Positions 1 through 6,117 are shown, counted from the stretch's first letter. The stretch: 6,246 bases of DNA from Candidatus Altimarinota bacterium (GCA_027062165.1 JAMOTU010000037.1:1-6246), one strand, 5' to 3'. Notes: a model not told the origin generated them from the sequence alone. Numbers and translations: made by a program.

Positions 1-68
1 TCTTTTGTAATTTTACCTAGTTTTAAAAAATACTCACCAATTTTTAAGTTTGAAATTTTGTCATTCAT
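1..68 (-). CDS. GspE/PilB-type assembly ATPase, N-terminal fragment (cut by window edge)
   Basis: Only the first 22 complete codons are in the window, reading MNDKISNLKIGEYFLKLGKI then TK. The pattern 'L-x-I/L-G-E-x-x-x-K-L-G-K-I-T' is the typical opening of the N-terminal domain of GspE/PilB secretion and pilus-assembly ATPases, which power pilin polymerisation from the cytoplasmic face. The ATG lies 4 bases after the stop codon of the GspF/PilC-type gene. A GGAG ribosome binding site (plus-strand 77-80) sits 8 bases before it, inside the end of that gene, so the two are probably translationally coupled. A GspE-GspF pair is the usual core of these machines, which supports the call. The Walker motifs and the rest of the ATPase lie beyond the window, so activity and subtype (secretion, pilus extension or DNA uptake) cannot be judged. 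Confidence 0.75.
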   Translation of the reverse strand, partial: MNDKISNLKIGEYFLKLGKITK

Positions 69-72
69 TTTT

Positions 73-1242
73 TTATCTCCACTGCTGATACATTTTAAAG
101 TAAGGTAGAAGAACTAAATTAATTAATAAAAATATAATATAAAAAGCAACTAGGAAAAACAAAATATTTGCTAGTTTTGGAACAAAAGAAACTGCATCTA
201 AATACTCTTCAAAAGCTCTTCTTGAAATAACTTTAAAAGCATTGACAATAGCTTTGCTAGTAGTTGCATTTTTTATAATAAGTTTATAACCTTCGTCAAT
301 AGAAGGAAAATAGTTATAGTAGTCTTTCCCTTCTTTTAAATATTTTAAAACTTTGTCTAAAGAATTTTTAATAAAAGGGGAATTAGTAGATTTTTTAGCT
401 ACTTCAATAGCTTGAACGAAAGAAACATTATTTTCTAAAAGTTTATACATAACATAGTAAGTTAAAAAAACTTCTTGTTTTTCATAAATTTTATTTACAA
501 AAGGAATTTTAGAAATAAGTTTTTCATATAGATATATATTTTGCCTCTTTAATAAGGTAAGAAAAATAAAGGTAAAAATAAAAAAAATAGTAAAAGTGGG
601 AATAACGATGCTAGTAATTTTACAAAGAAGTTTTATAGTTGGAGAAACATAATTTGCTATAAAGCTGTTATTAAGAAGTCTAGGTAAAACGAAAGTGGAA
701 AAAGAAAAGAAAGTTAGAAATATAATAGAAAGTTTAATTAAGGGTGGAATAAGCTCTTTTTTAAGTTTTGATTGTTTTTCTTCCATATCATTAATAAATT
801 TATAGGCTTCTTTTAAAGTTTGCGAAAGAGAGCCAGAAAGCTCTCCGGCTTTAATCATAACTAAAATAAAGTGCGGAAATGTTTCTCTAAATTTAAAAAG
901 AGCATTTGCAAAGCTTTCTCCCGCTTTTAAAGATAGAATAATTTCATTTACCAAAGTTTTTAAATTTTTACTATCCGTTTTTATAACAGAAAGAGCAGAA
1001 AGTAAATTTACTCCTGTTGACATTGCATCAGAAATTAAAGAAAAAAAGTATTCCATTTCTTTTTTAGAAAGTTTTATTTTCTTTTTTACTTCTTTATAAG
1101 AGATAATACTTAAATCTAGTAGTTTTGCCTTTTTTTTTAGCTCTTTAACATTTTTAGCAAATAAAATAAGCTCTTCTTTTTTTAAAGTTTTTCTATTTCT
1201 TGCAACAACTAAATATTTTTTAAGAAGATTTTCCTTTTGCAT
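73..1242 (-). CDS. Type II secretion / type IV pilus inner-membrane platform protein, GspF/PilC family
   Basis: A 389-residue polytopic membrane protein of the length usual for GspF/PilC, the platform that links the assembly ATPase to pilin extraction from the inner membrane. A Lys-rich cytoplasmic N-terminus (residues 1-62) precedes the first T2SSF domain (about 66-185). That domain carries the family hallmark around residues 107-139: 'KAGESF', then 'FP', then 'IKAGELSGSL'. Hydrophobic spans lie near 168-189, 204-231 and 356-381, the expected three-span layout. The second T2SSF copy (about 255-375) is recognisable by position, but the equivalent of the GE-x-SG motif has become roughly 'IIKNATTSKAIVNAF'. 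The ATG start has an AAGGGA-type ribosome binding site 7 bases upstream, and the gene overlaps the preceding PilO-like gene by 23 bases. An A9 run on the coding strand encodes Lys residues near 36-38. The family call is secure; secretion versus pilus versus competence use is not decided by this protein alone. Confidence 0.93.
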   Translation of the reverse strand: MQKENLLKKYLVVARNRKTLKKEELILFAKNVKELKKKAKLLDLSIISYKEVKKKIKLSKKEMEYFFSLISDAMSTGVNLLSALSVIKTDSKNLKTLVNEIILSLKAGESFANALFKFRETFPHFILVMIKAGELSGSLSQTLKEAYKFINDMEEKQSKLKKELIPPLIKLSIIFLTFFSFSTFVLPRLLNNSFIANYVSPTIKLLCKITSIVIPTFTIFFIFTFIFLTLLKRQNIYLYEKLISKIPFVNKIYEKQEVFLTYYVMYKLLENNVSFVQAIEVAKKSTNSPFIKNSLDKVLKYLKEGKDYYNYFPSIDEGYKLIIKNATTSKAIVNAFKVISRRAFEEYLDAVSFVPKLANILFFLVAFYIIFLLINLVLLPYFKMYQQWR

Positions 1243-1612
1243 TTATTTTCCCTTCAAAATGTATAAAGTGCTTATATTTTTCGTAGCACGTTAGCCCTAC
1301 GCAAAAAGTGTAGTTAAGGTTATCTGGAACTTTTTCTAAAAAGTTAAAAAAATTATTTAATTTATCATAATTTGCATAAACTAAAAGAGTATTATTTTTG
1401 AAAGTAAAATTTAAATTATTATCATTTGCAATTTTTGCAGTGTAATAAAAGTAAATCTCCTTTGGAATTTTAATCTCAAAAATTTTTGTATATTCATTTA
1501 CAATTTTAACGGGCTTAACTTTTTCTCTTAAATTATTAAAATTATAAAGAGCAAACATTAAAAGCACAAAAGAAGATAGAAAAAAAAGTTTAGAAGCATC
1601 CAGTTTTTCCAT
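1220..1612 (-). CDS. Small single-span membrane protein, PilO/GspM-like (probable alignment-complex subunit)
   Basis: A 130-residue protein with a short cytoplasmic N-terminus, one hydrophobic span (about residues 8-26) and a periplasmic remainder. Residues 67-122 can be read as a beta-alpha-beta-beta pattern ('LNFTFKNNTLLVYA', a helix around 'YDKLNNFFNFLEKV', then 'NYTFCV' and 'HFIHFEGKI'). This is reminiscent of the ferredoxin-like fold of PilO, PilN, GspL and GspM, which connect the inner-membrane platform to the outer parts of the machine. Two cysteines, 104 and 109 (C-V-G-L-T-C), could form a small disulfide loop. The gene lies directly before, and overlaps by 23 bases, the GspF/PilC gene, where alignment-complex subunits often sit. 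Its ATG has an AAGAGG ribosome binding site 8 bases upstream. No conserved motif proves the family; the call rests on size, topology and neighbourhood. Confidence 0.55.
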   Translation of the reverse strand: MEKLDASKLFFLSSFVLLMFALYNFNNLREKVKPVKIVNEYTKIFEIKIPKEIYFYYTAKIANDNNLNFTFKNNTLLVYANYDKLNNFFNFLEKVPDNLNYTFCVGLTCYEKYKHFIHFEGKINAKGKSS

Positions 1613-1633
1613 AAGAAAAACCTCTTAAAAAAG

Positions 1634-1660
1634 GTTATAATAAAATTATAACAAAATTCC
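1634..1660 (-). promoter_or_regulatory. Candidate internal extended -10 promoter within a palindrome
   Basis: The 54-base gap (1613-1666) is the longest in the cluster. On the minus strand it contains a perfect extended -10 element, TGT-TATAAT (TG at 1653-1652, TATAAT at 1650-1645), preceded by a T-rich stretch. No good -35 box is seen at the usual distance, which is typical of sigma70 promoters in Campylobacterota. A start near 1638 would give a leader of about 25 bases that includes the AAGAGG ribosome binding site at 1626-1621. The -10 box is one arm of a perfect 8-base inverted repeat with a 3-base loop (1634-1641 and 1645-1652). The promoter would drive the PilO-like, GspF and GspE genes separately from the pilin-like genes. 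This is motif-based only. Confidence 0.45.
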
Positions 1661-1666
1661 TTTATA

Positions 1667-4600
1667 TTAAAAATTTTTACCATTTAAATCATAAATATAA
1701 ACAGTTCCCTTTGCAGGGATTTCAGGAACTTTTATCCAAATTGTATTAGAAGTATAATTAGAAAAGGGGATAGAGAAAGATAGATATGTTAAACCAACAC
1801 ATTCGCCATTTTCTTTTTCATAACAATAGTAAGCTTTTCCTATATATCCATTATCTTTATTTGTATCACTATCTATAACTAAGCTATAAATAGAAGTATT
1901 ATTTAAATTTACTCTAATTTGAAAATCTTTTAAAGCTCTATTTTCATTATTTTTTACTAAAATGTATGAGCTTTTGTTTTCAACTGTTACATCTCCATAT
2001 TTTCTTACTCTAACCCAGTCATAATCAATATTTCCGTTATTTTCTCCTCCGATAAAAATTTGGTTTCCATAATATTTATCATTTGTCCCTACTATAACAT
2101 GAGCATTTTTTTTAAAAATAGGTAAAATTTTGTTTTCTCCTAAATATGTCTTAGATAAATATAAATACTCAATATATCCAGATAATCCCTTTTCCGAATT
2201 TCTGTGAATATGATATTTATGATAAGAAGTTGTTGGGTTGTCGTAAAAGTTTCTATATGTTAACGAAGTATCTGCTGGAGTCCAGGTATATGTATATTTA
2301 GATCCACATATATGGAATAATGCTAAAAATGGATATGTATCCGATACTCTCCAATTTTTATTACTTACACCCCCCTTAGCCCAAATAGCTACTTTAGGAG
2401 CATCATATGAATAAGTTTTAGCAAAGAATTCTATTATATAATCATTATTTGGTAATGAAACATTATTTTTTGTTATTATTCCATGATAATGGTACTCATT
2501 TGTTGTAATTGTTAATATTCCATTTTTTTCTGTTACTGTATATCCAGTTTCTGGATGAGTTAATTCATATTTATCTTGCCAGTAGTTATCATTAAAATCA
2601 TCATAAAAATCAAAAATTATATATCCATTAGCTAAAGTATTTTGTGTTAAAACTTTAAGTTCATTAGGTATTAAATCATTATAAATTTTATAAATTTTAA
2701 ATTTATCTCCAACTAAATCAAAAAAGTTATAAAAGTTTTCTTCAGATAAATATCTTATTCCATTTAAGGAAAAGTTATTTATTTCATAAAAGTAAGTTTT
2801 AAAGTTAGAGCTAATTAAGTCTTGAGCTAAGATTGCAAGCCTACTTCCATCATCATTTACTCTTATAAGTTTTGCATTTGTGAGCCCAGTTATAGTAGTT
2901 TCATATGGAGTTAAAAAGTTTAAAGGAGAAACTTCAGACATTTTATATCTATAAATAGTTCCATCTTGAAGTAAAACATAAATGTTATACTCTAAAGTAT
3001 CAACATTATATCTAATATCAACAGATTTTGCATTTTTAATATTTACGTAAGAAGCATAGAAAATTGTAGATAGGTCAAAAGGTTTAGTTAATTTAAAAAT
3101 AATTAAGTTATTATTATCATCTAAAACTAAAATTACTTTTCCATTATCGCTATAAGCAAAATCAATAGGTGTTCCAAGTTTAATAGTTCCATCAACTATC
3201 AAATCTTTTAAATTTTTTGATTGTTTTAAATTTGAGCTATATGTGGATAAAACTTTGTATGGAAAGTTATCAGCATATATGTTTAAAAGCCAATCAGGAG
3301 TTAATGTCATTAAAACTTTTGGCATATTGATAGAAAATAGGTAGTTTAAGCTAATTTTATTAACATTATTTTTATCTAAAAATAGATAAGGTCTTTTAAG
3401 ATAGTATATTATAGGGGTGTAGTAGCCTTTATGAATGTTTATTTTATATTCGCCATGTATTTCATCAGTTTTAACATTAAAAAGATGTAGTTTTGGCATT
3501 ATATAAGCTTCTCTATAGATAAAAAGGGAAGGATTTGGAAGAGTAGTAGTGGAGGTAGGGTTTTTTCCATATATTTGTATGTAAGAAGTTAATAGTGTAT
3601 TTCGTGGATTTGTATAGCTATAAAAGATTAAATTTGTTAAATCTTTAAAGCTGTATTTATTTCTATATGTGCTATTTTTATCTACAAAATAAACAAAATA
3701 TGTTCCAGCCTTTAGTATTGGAAAATGAACGAAAAATTTATCATCTTGAGTATTTAAATATTTTCCTTGCGAAGCTTCTTCAAAACTTACAAAGGGAAGC
3801 TCAGTTAAATATCCGTTATCTTTATTTGTATCATAATCTAAAACTAAAGTTTTATTTGCAAAATTAATTTTTGAAGAAAATATGCAAAGATGGCTCCAAT
3901 AGTCTTTTATATCATTAATTACATTTAAAATTTTTGTGTTTTTATTGTAATTAGTAAAAGAAATTTGATTATTATCTTCATCTACTAAAATACCTTGCAT
4001 ATTATTTGGAACCATAATTCCATTATCTTTTCCTCTAAGTCCAAATGTAGTGTAGATTTGATAGTATTTAAATATATCATTTGTTAGTAATGTAAAGATG
4101 TTATCTGAAACAGTGGTGGTTCCAAGCCCATATACATCAAAGAAAAGCTGATGATTTTTATTAGATTTGAAAATCTGTGTAAATAAAAATCTATCGGTAA
4201 AGTATCTATCTTTTATACTATTTTTATAAAATTTTGAAAAATCATTATTAAAATACCATAAGTATTTTCCATAATGACAATGCCACCAATCTTTATAATC
4301 AACTGCATATTTATAATCTTCAATAACAAAAGGTGAGTAAAGTTCCGGGTCAGGAGTATTTCGGTATGCATAGAGTATTTTTGTCAAATCAAAAGGCTTT
4401 TCTTTTTTTATCCAAGCATAAGTTAAATTTAGATATGCAAAAGGATTAATTCCTACAAAATCCGAGCTAGTCACATTTAAAGTATTGTTTTCTGCAGTAT
4501 TATTTGAGCTAGATGAGCTAGAGTAAGAAATAAGGTAGTTAATAATTTGAGAAGTAGCCGTAGTAGTTGAAGTTGAAGTTGTAGTTATAGGAGAAGTTGG

Positions 4601-5299
4601 AGAAGTAGATGTAGTAGTGCTAGTAGTAGGTGTAGTTGTTGTTGTGGTAGTAGAATTTAAAGTAGAAGCTGTGGTAGGTGAAGCTGCTGAGCTAGAGCCA
4701 GAAACTACCCAATATGAAGAAGTAGGAGATGAAGATAAATTAGAAGTATTATTAATAAGCTCATCAAGAGTTGAAAAATAAACATTTGAAGTTAAAAATG
4801 AGCTTCCATTTAAAAAGTAAGGAACATATGCTAAAGCTTTTTCGCCTAAGATAGTGTCAGCGCTAACTAAATACTCTATAGTATCATTTTTGCATTTAAT
4901 ATTTATAGGGTCTTTTTCTTCAAGTAAAGAGCAAAGTGCATTTGTAAGTTTCCAATTAATTGTCAAATCAGGAGTTTTATTATCTTCAAAAGCAGTTTCA
5001 TTGTTAGATAGATAAGGAATGCTTATATGATTATTGATTTTAACAGCTGGAATTTTATTAATGTATTTGTATATAACAAGCTCCTCAATGGAAGAAGGGA
5101 AAGTGCCCTTATCCAGTTTATAAGCTAGAATTGCTTTTTTAAGTTCTTTTAATGAGTAGATATATTTATCAACTTTTCCTTCATTTAATTTTTTAGTAAA
5201 GATAGGATATATATAAGAAGAAAAAATGCTTACAAAAATTCCTACAAGAATAAGAGCAAAAATAACTTCAAGAAGGGTAAAGGCTTGTTTTCTTTTCAT
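1667..5299 (-). CDS. Giant modular type IV pilin-like protein with DUF2341, propeller-like and ConA/LamG-like modules
   Basis: A 1210-residue protein, several times the length of ordinary pilins. Residues 1-30 are a type III/IV prepilin signal: short basic leader, predicted cut between A6 and F7, Glu at mature position 5 (E11), then a hydrophobic helix. Residues 45-85 ('AILAYKLDKGTFPSSIEEL') follow the major pseudopilin GspG pattern. A Ser/Thr-rich stalk spans about 187-262. Residues 475-540 form a divergent DUF2341-like module, 660-855 a beta-propeller-like region, 893-1100 a ConA/LamG-like module ('FDFYDDFNDNYW' opening, 'DYDWVRVRKY' close), and 1108-1205 a DUF2341 module ending 'IWIKVPEIPAKGTVYIY'. 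Seven cysteines include the likely pairs 123/136 and 1159/1167. The ATG has an AGAGGAT ribosome binding site 5 bases upstream, and the preceding gene ends 23 bases before. The protein is probably processed by prepilin peptidase and displayed at the pilus or pseudopilus tip as an adhesin or binding head. The role is inferred from layout; the ligand is unknown. Confidence 0.85.
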   Translation of the reverse strand: MKRKQAFTLLEVIFALILVGIFVSIFSSYIYPIFTKKLNEGKVDKYIYSLKELKKAILAYKLDKGTFPSSIEELVIYKYINKIPAVKINNHISIPYLSNNETAFEDNKTPDLTINWKLTNALCSLLEEKDPINIKCKNDTIEYLVSADTILGEKALAYVPYFLNGSSFLTSNVYFSTLDELINNTSNLSSSPTSSYWVVSGSSSAASPTTASTLNSTTTTTTTPTTSTTTSTSPTSPITTTSTSTTTATSQIINYLISYSSSSSSNNTAENNTLNVTSSDFVGINPFAYLNLTYAWIKKEKPFDLTKILYAYRNTPDPELYSPFVIEDYKYAVDYKDWWHCHYGKYLWYFNNDFSKFYKNSIKDRYFTDRFLFTQIFKSNKNHQLFFDVYGLGTTTVSDNIFTLLTNDIFKYYQIYTTFGLRGKDNGIMVPNNMQGILVDEDNNQISFTNYNKNTKILNVINDIKDYWSHLCIFSSKINFANKTLVLDYDTNKDNGYLTELPFVSFEEASQGKYLNTQDDKFFVHFPILKAGTYFVYFVDKNSTYRNKYSFKDLTNLIFYSYTNPRNTLLTSYIQIYGKNPTSTTTLPNPSLFIYREAYIMPKLHLFNVKTDEIHGEYKINIHKGYYTPIIYYLKRPYLFLDKNNVNKISLNYLFSINMPKVLMTLTPDWLLNIYADNFPYKVLSTYSSNLKQSKNLKDLIVDGTIKLGTPIDFAYSDNGKVILVLDDNNNLIIFKLTKPFDLSTIFYASYVNIKNAKSVDIRYNVDTLEYNIYVLLQDGTIYRYKMSEVSPLNFLTPYETTITGLTNAKLIRVNDDGSRLAILAQDLISSNFKTYFYEINNFSLNGIRYLSEENFYNFFDLVGDKFKIYKIYNDLIPNELKVLTQNTLANGYIIFDFYDDFNDNYWQDKYELTHPETGYTVTEKNGILTITTNEYHYHGIITKNNVSLPNNDYIIEFFAKTYSYDAPKVAIWAKGGVSNKNWRVSDTYPFLALFHICGSKYTYTWTPADTSLTYRNFYDNPTTSYHKYHIHRNSEKGLSGYIEYLYLSKTYLGENKILPIFKKNAHVIVGTNDKYYGNQIFIGGENNGNIDYDWVRVRKYGDVTVENKSSYILVKNNENRALKDFQIRVNLNNTSIYSLVIDSDTNKDNGYIGKAYYCYEKENGECVGLTYLSFSIPFSNYTSNTIWIKVPEIPAKGTVYIYDLNGKNF
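1685..1978 (-). other. C-terminal DUF2341 module (residues about 1108-1205)
   Basis: 'NKSSYILVKNNENRALKDFQIRV' style text, then 'VIDSDTNKDNGY', then 'NTIWIKVPEIPAKGTVYIYDLNG', matches the DUF2341 layout ('N-x-x-x-x-L-x-D-Y-Q-V-x-I' ... 'IWVKVP-x-IPA-x-G-T-x-x-IY-x-x-Y/L-x-G'). The final Asn-Gly is followed only by Lys-Asn-Phe, so the protein ends exactly with this domain. The acidic D-x-D-x-N-x-D-x-G stretch (1143-1151) could be a metal-binding loop. Confidence 0.75.
1844..1882 (-). repeat. Copy 1 of a 39-base in-frame repeat encoding an acidic D-x-D-x-N-x-D-x-G loop
   Basis: Encodes residues 1140-1152 (LVIDSDTNKDNGY) of the giant pilin-like protein. It differs from the copy at 3809-3847 at 4 of 39 bases, far closer than the surrounding sequence of the two DUF2341-like modules. 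Confidence 0.85.
2000..2623 (-). other. Concanavalin A/LamG-like module (residues about 893-1100 of the giant pilin-like protein)
   Basis: The segment opens with 'YIIFDFYDDFNDNYW', continues with strands such as 'GYTVTEKNGILTIT' and 'NDYIIEFFAKTY', and ends 'NIDYDWVRVRKYGD'. The 'DDF...W' opening and 'D-W-V-R-V-R-K-Y' close are the pattern seen in jelly-roll ConA-like modules that directly accompany DUF2341 domains in secreted bacterial and archaeal proteins. Such modules often bind glycans, but no binding residues can be assigned by eye. Confidence 0.7.
2735..3322 (-). other. Beta-propeller-like region (residues about 660-855)
   Basis: The region contains several alternating strand segments with blade-like turns: 'GTPIDFAYSDNGKVILVLDDNNNLIIFKL', 'IYVLLQDGTIYRYKM' and 'AKLIRVNDDGSRLAILAQD'. 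The pattern 'strand, D-N/D-G, strand, acidic turn, strand' is that of WD40/YVTN-type propeller blades. Only about three or four blades can be drawn by eye, so a full propeller is not shown unless flanking sequence contributes. Confidence 0.45.
3680..3877 (-). other. Divergent internal DUF2341-like module (residues about 475-540)
   Basis: Residues 485-497 (LVLDYDTNKDNGY) match residues 1140-1152 of the C-terminal DUF2341 module at 11 of 13 positions. The following text 'FFVHFPILKAGTYFVYFVD' parallels 'IWIKVPEIPAKGTVYIYDL' of the C-terminal copy, at a similar distance after the acidic loop. This suggests an ancient duplication of the domain, with this copy more diverged. Confidence 0.55.
3809..3847 (-). 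repeat. Copy 2 of the 39-base in-frame repeat encoding an acidic loop
   Basis: Encodes residues 485-497 (LVLDYDTNKDNGY) of the giant pilin-like protein. The spacing of acidic and Asn residues resembles calcium loops of EF-hand, dockerin and thrombospondin type 3 kinds. Confidence 0.85.
4514..4741 (-). repeat. Low-complexity tract encoding a Ser/Thr-rich stalk
   Basis: This part of the giant pilin-like gene encodes residues 187-262, almost entirely Thr and Ser with scattered Pro, including an unbroken run of seven Thr followed by Pro-Thr-Thr. The DNA is an imperfect trinucleotide series (GTA/GTT/GAA-type triplets on the plus strand), so changes in copy number would alter stalk length without shifting the frame. 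Ser/Thr/Pro-rich stretches commonly act as extended, often O-glycosylated spacers in surface proteins. Here it separates the pilin module from the large head. Confidence 0.85.
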
Positions 5300-5322
5300 T
5301 TTTATCCTCTCAATTTACAAAT

Positions 5323-5667
5323 TTACAAAGCATCTAAAAAGAAGTTATGAATAATATCATCTTTTGTTTTTGGGAATCCATCTGCTCCCGGACTTAAAAT
5401 TTTGATGTTATCCGGGCTTACAAAAATATAAATATAATTATTAAAAAATGCATCTTTAAAAGGTATAGATAAACTTGTAGGAAAATAAGTTAAATTATAA
5501 ACCTTTAAATATCGTTTTAAAAAGAGTTTTAGTTTTGCCTCATTATCATATTTTTCTTTAATTGTAGCTTCTGTTTTCCACTCAAAATATAATTTATAAA
5601 ATTTATTTGCGTAAGTAAAGCTAAAAAGCATATAAAAAATAGAAATTATTTTTAGTAAATTTTTCAT
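5323..5667 (-). CDS. Small exported protein with a C-terminal GspG-like acidic loop
   Basis: A 114-residue protein with a Sec-type signal: Lys near the start, a hydrophobic core (about residues 5-17) and a probable signal peptidase I site after 'FTYA' (A20). There is no prepilin motif with Glu at +5, so it does not look like a processed pilin. Its C-terminus, 'LSPGADGFPKTKDDI' (residues 91-105), closely resembles the end of the major pseudopilin GspG (S-x-GADG-x-x-x-T-x-D-D-I), the segment that binds calcium there. No other domain is recognised. The ATG comes 2 bases after the stop of the upstream prepilin gene, with a GAGG ribosome binding site 8 bases before it, so the pair is likely translated together. 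It could be a periplasmic accessory subunit, a degenerate pseudopilin, or a minor pilin whose N-terminus has changed. Confidence 0.65.
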   Translation of the reverse strand: MKNLLKIISIFYMLFSFTYANKFYKLYFEWKTEATIKEKYDNEAKLKLFLKRYLKVYNLTYFPTSLSIPFKDAFFNNYIYIFVSPDNIKILSPGADGFPKTKDDIIHNFFLDAL

Positions 5668-5669
5668 TT

Positions 5670-6101
5670 TTAAAACCTCAACCTAAAATAAAAGTATTTA
5701 TTGTTTTTAATTTGAGTGTTAAACGGAAACTCTCGCATAGCATTTATAAGAGCCTCTAAATCCAAAGTGTCATTTAAAGCAATTTGGCAAATAATAGAAT
5801 ATATATTTTCATTATAAACACAATTTACTAAAGGTAGTTTATAAGTGCTTTTAACACCGAGCTTTTCAATTAAACAAGGGTTAGTTAAGTTGTAAGCCGA
5901 GCATAGTTTAAAAGTGTTTAGATTAAGTGCATTTGTAAAAAGATAAGAAGCCCCATAATCTAAATAATTGATAATAATATCAGAGCGTTTTTTTAGTAAA
6001 TATCTATATCCAAAAGTATTAAAAGAAATTCCCAAAATTATACCTAAAATAGAAAGAGCAAAGATAAGCTCTAAAAGTATAAAAGCTTTTCTTTTAAGCA
6101 A
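5670..6101 (-). CDS. Small type IV prepilin-like protein (minor pilin/pseudopilin)
   Basis: A 143-residue protein starting MLKRKA then FILLELIFALSILGI: a short basic leader, a predicted prepilin peptidase cut between A6 and F7, Glu at mature position 5 (E11), and a hydrophobic helix to about residue 28. This is the N-terminal signature of type IV pilins and pseudopilins. The rest is a small globular domain with four cysteines (67, 76, 94, 105), enough for two disulfides. The start codon is TTG, chosen because an AAGGTG ribosome binding site lies 5 bases upstream (6112-6107) and because it gives the correct short leader. The gene begins 16 bases after the lytic transglycosylase-like gene and ends 2 bases before the next gene. 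Size and four-gene context suggest a minor subunit of GspH/I/J or FimT type rather than a major pilin, but the globular part is not recognised. Confidence 0.82.
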   Translation of the reverse strand: MLKRKAFILLELIFALSILGIILGISFNTFGYRYLLKKRSDIIINYLDYGASYLFTNALNLNTFKLCSAYNLTNPCLIEKLGVKSTYKLPLVNCVYNENIYSIICQIALNDTLDLEALINAMREFPFNTQIKNNKYFYFRLRF

Positions 6102-6117
6102 TTTTTCACCTTAAATT

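Noticed and set aside
1130..1138. Run of nine T (A9 on the coding strand) in the GspF-like gene as a phase-variation switch
   Set aside because: The run encodes Lys codons in a very AT-rich, Lys-rich region where such tracts are expected by chance, and the frame is intact. Phase-variable tracts in this group are mostly poly-G/C.
1634..1652. Inverted repeat in the 54-base gap as a rho-independent terminator
   Set aside because: The stem is nearly all A/T with a 3-base loop, so the hairpin is weak, and the downstream genes are clearly part of the same set. A promoter element explains it better.
3668..3682. Single D-x-N-x-S/T site (residues 540-544, D-K-N-S-T) as a Campylobacter-type N-glycosylation signal
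   Set aside because: One match in 1210 residues of an Asn-rich protein is expected by chance, and no glycosylation genes are in view.
3667..3867. Plus-strand open frame of 66 codons starting MCYFYLQNKQ
   Set aside because: It lies entirely antisense to the giant pilin-like gene, has no recognisable domain or supporting context, and overlaps the DUF2341-like coding sequence. It is a shadow frame.
4514..4741. Trinucleotide-rich tract as a CRISPR or noncoding tandem array
   Set aside because: It has no regular repeat-spacer structure and translates cleanly in frame as a Ser/Thr stalk.
5311..5328. Short tandem repeat ATTTACAA-ATTTACAA at the end of the 114-residue gene
   Set aside because: Two 8-base copies in AT-rich sequence are likely chance, with no regulatory pattern attached.
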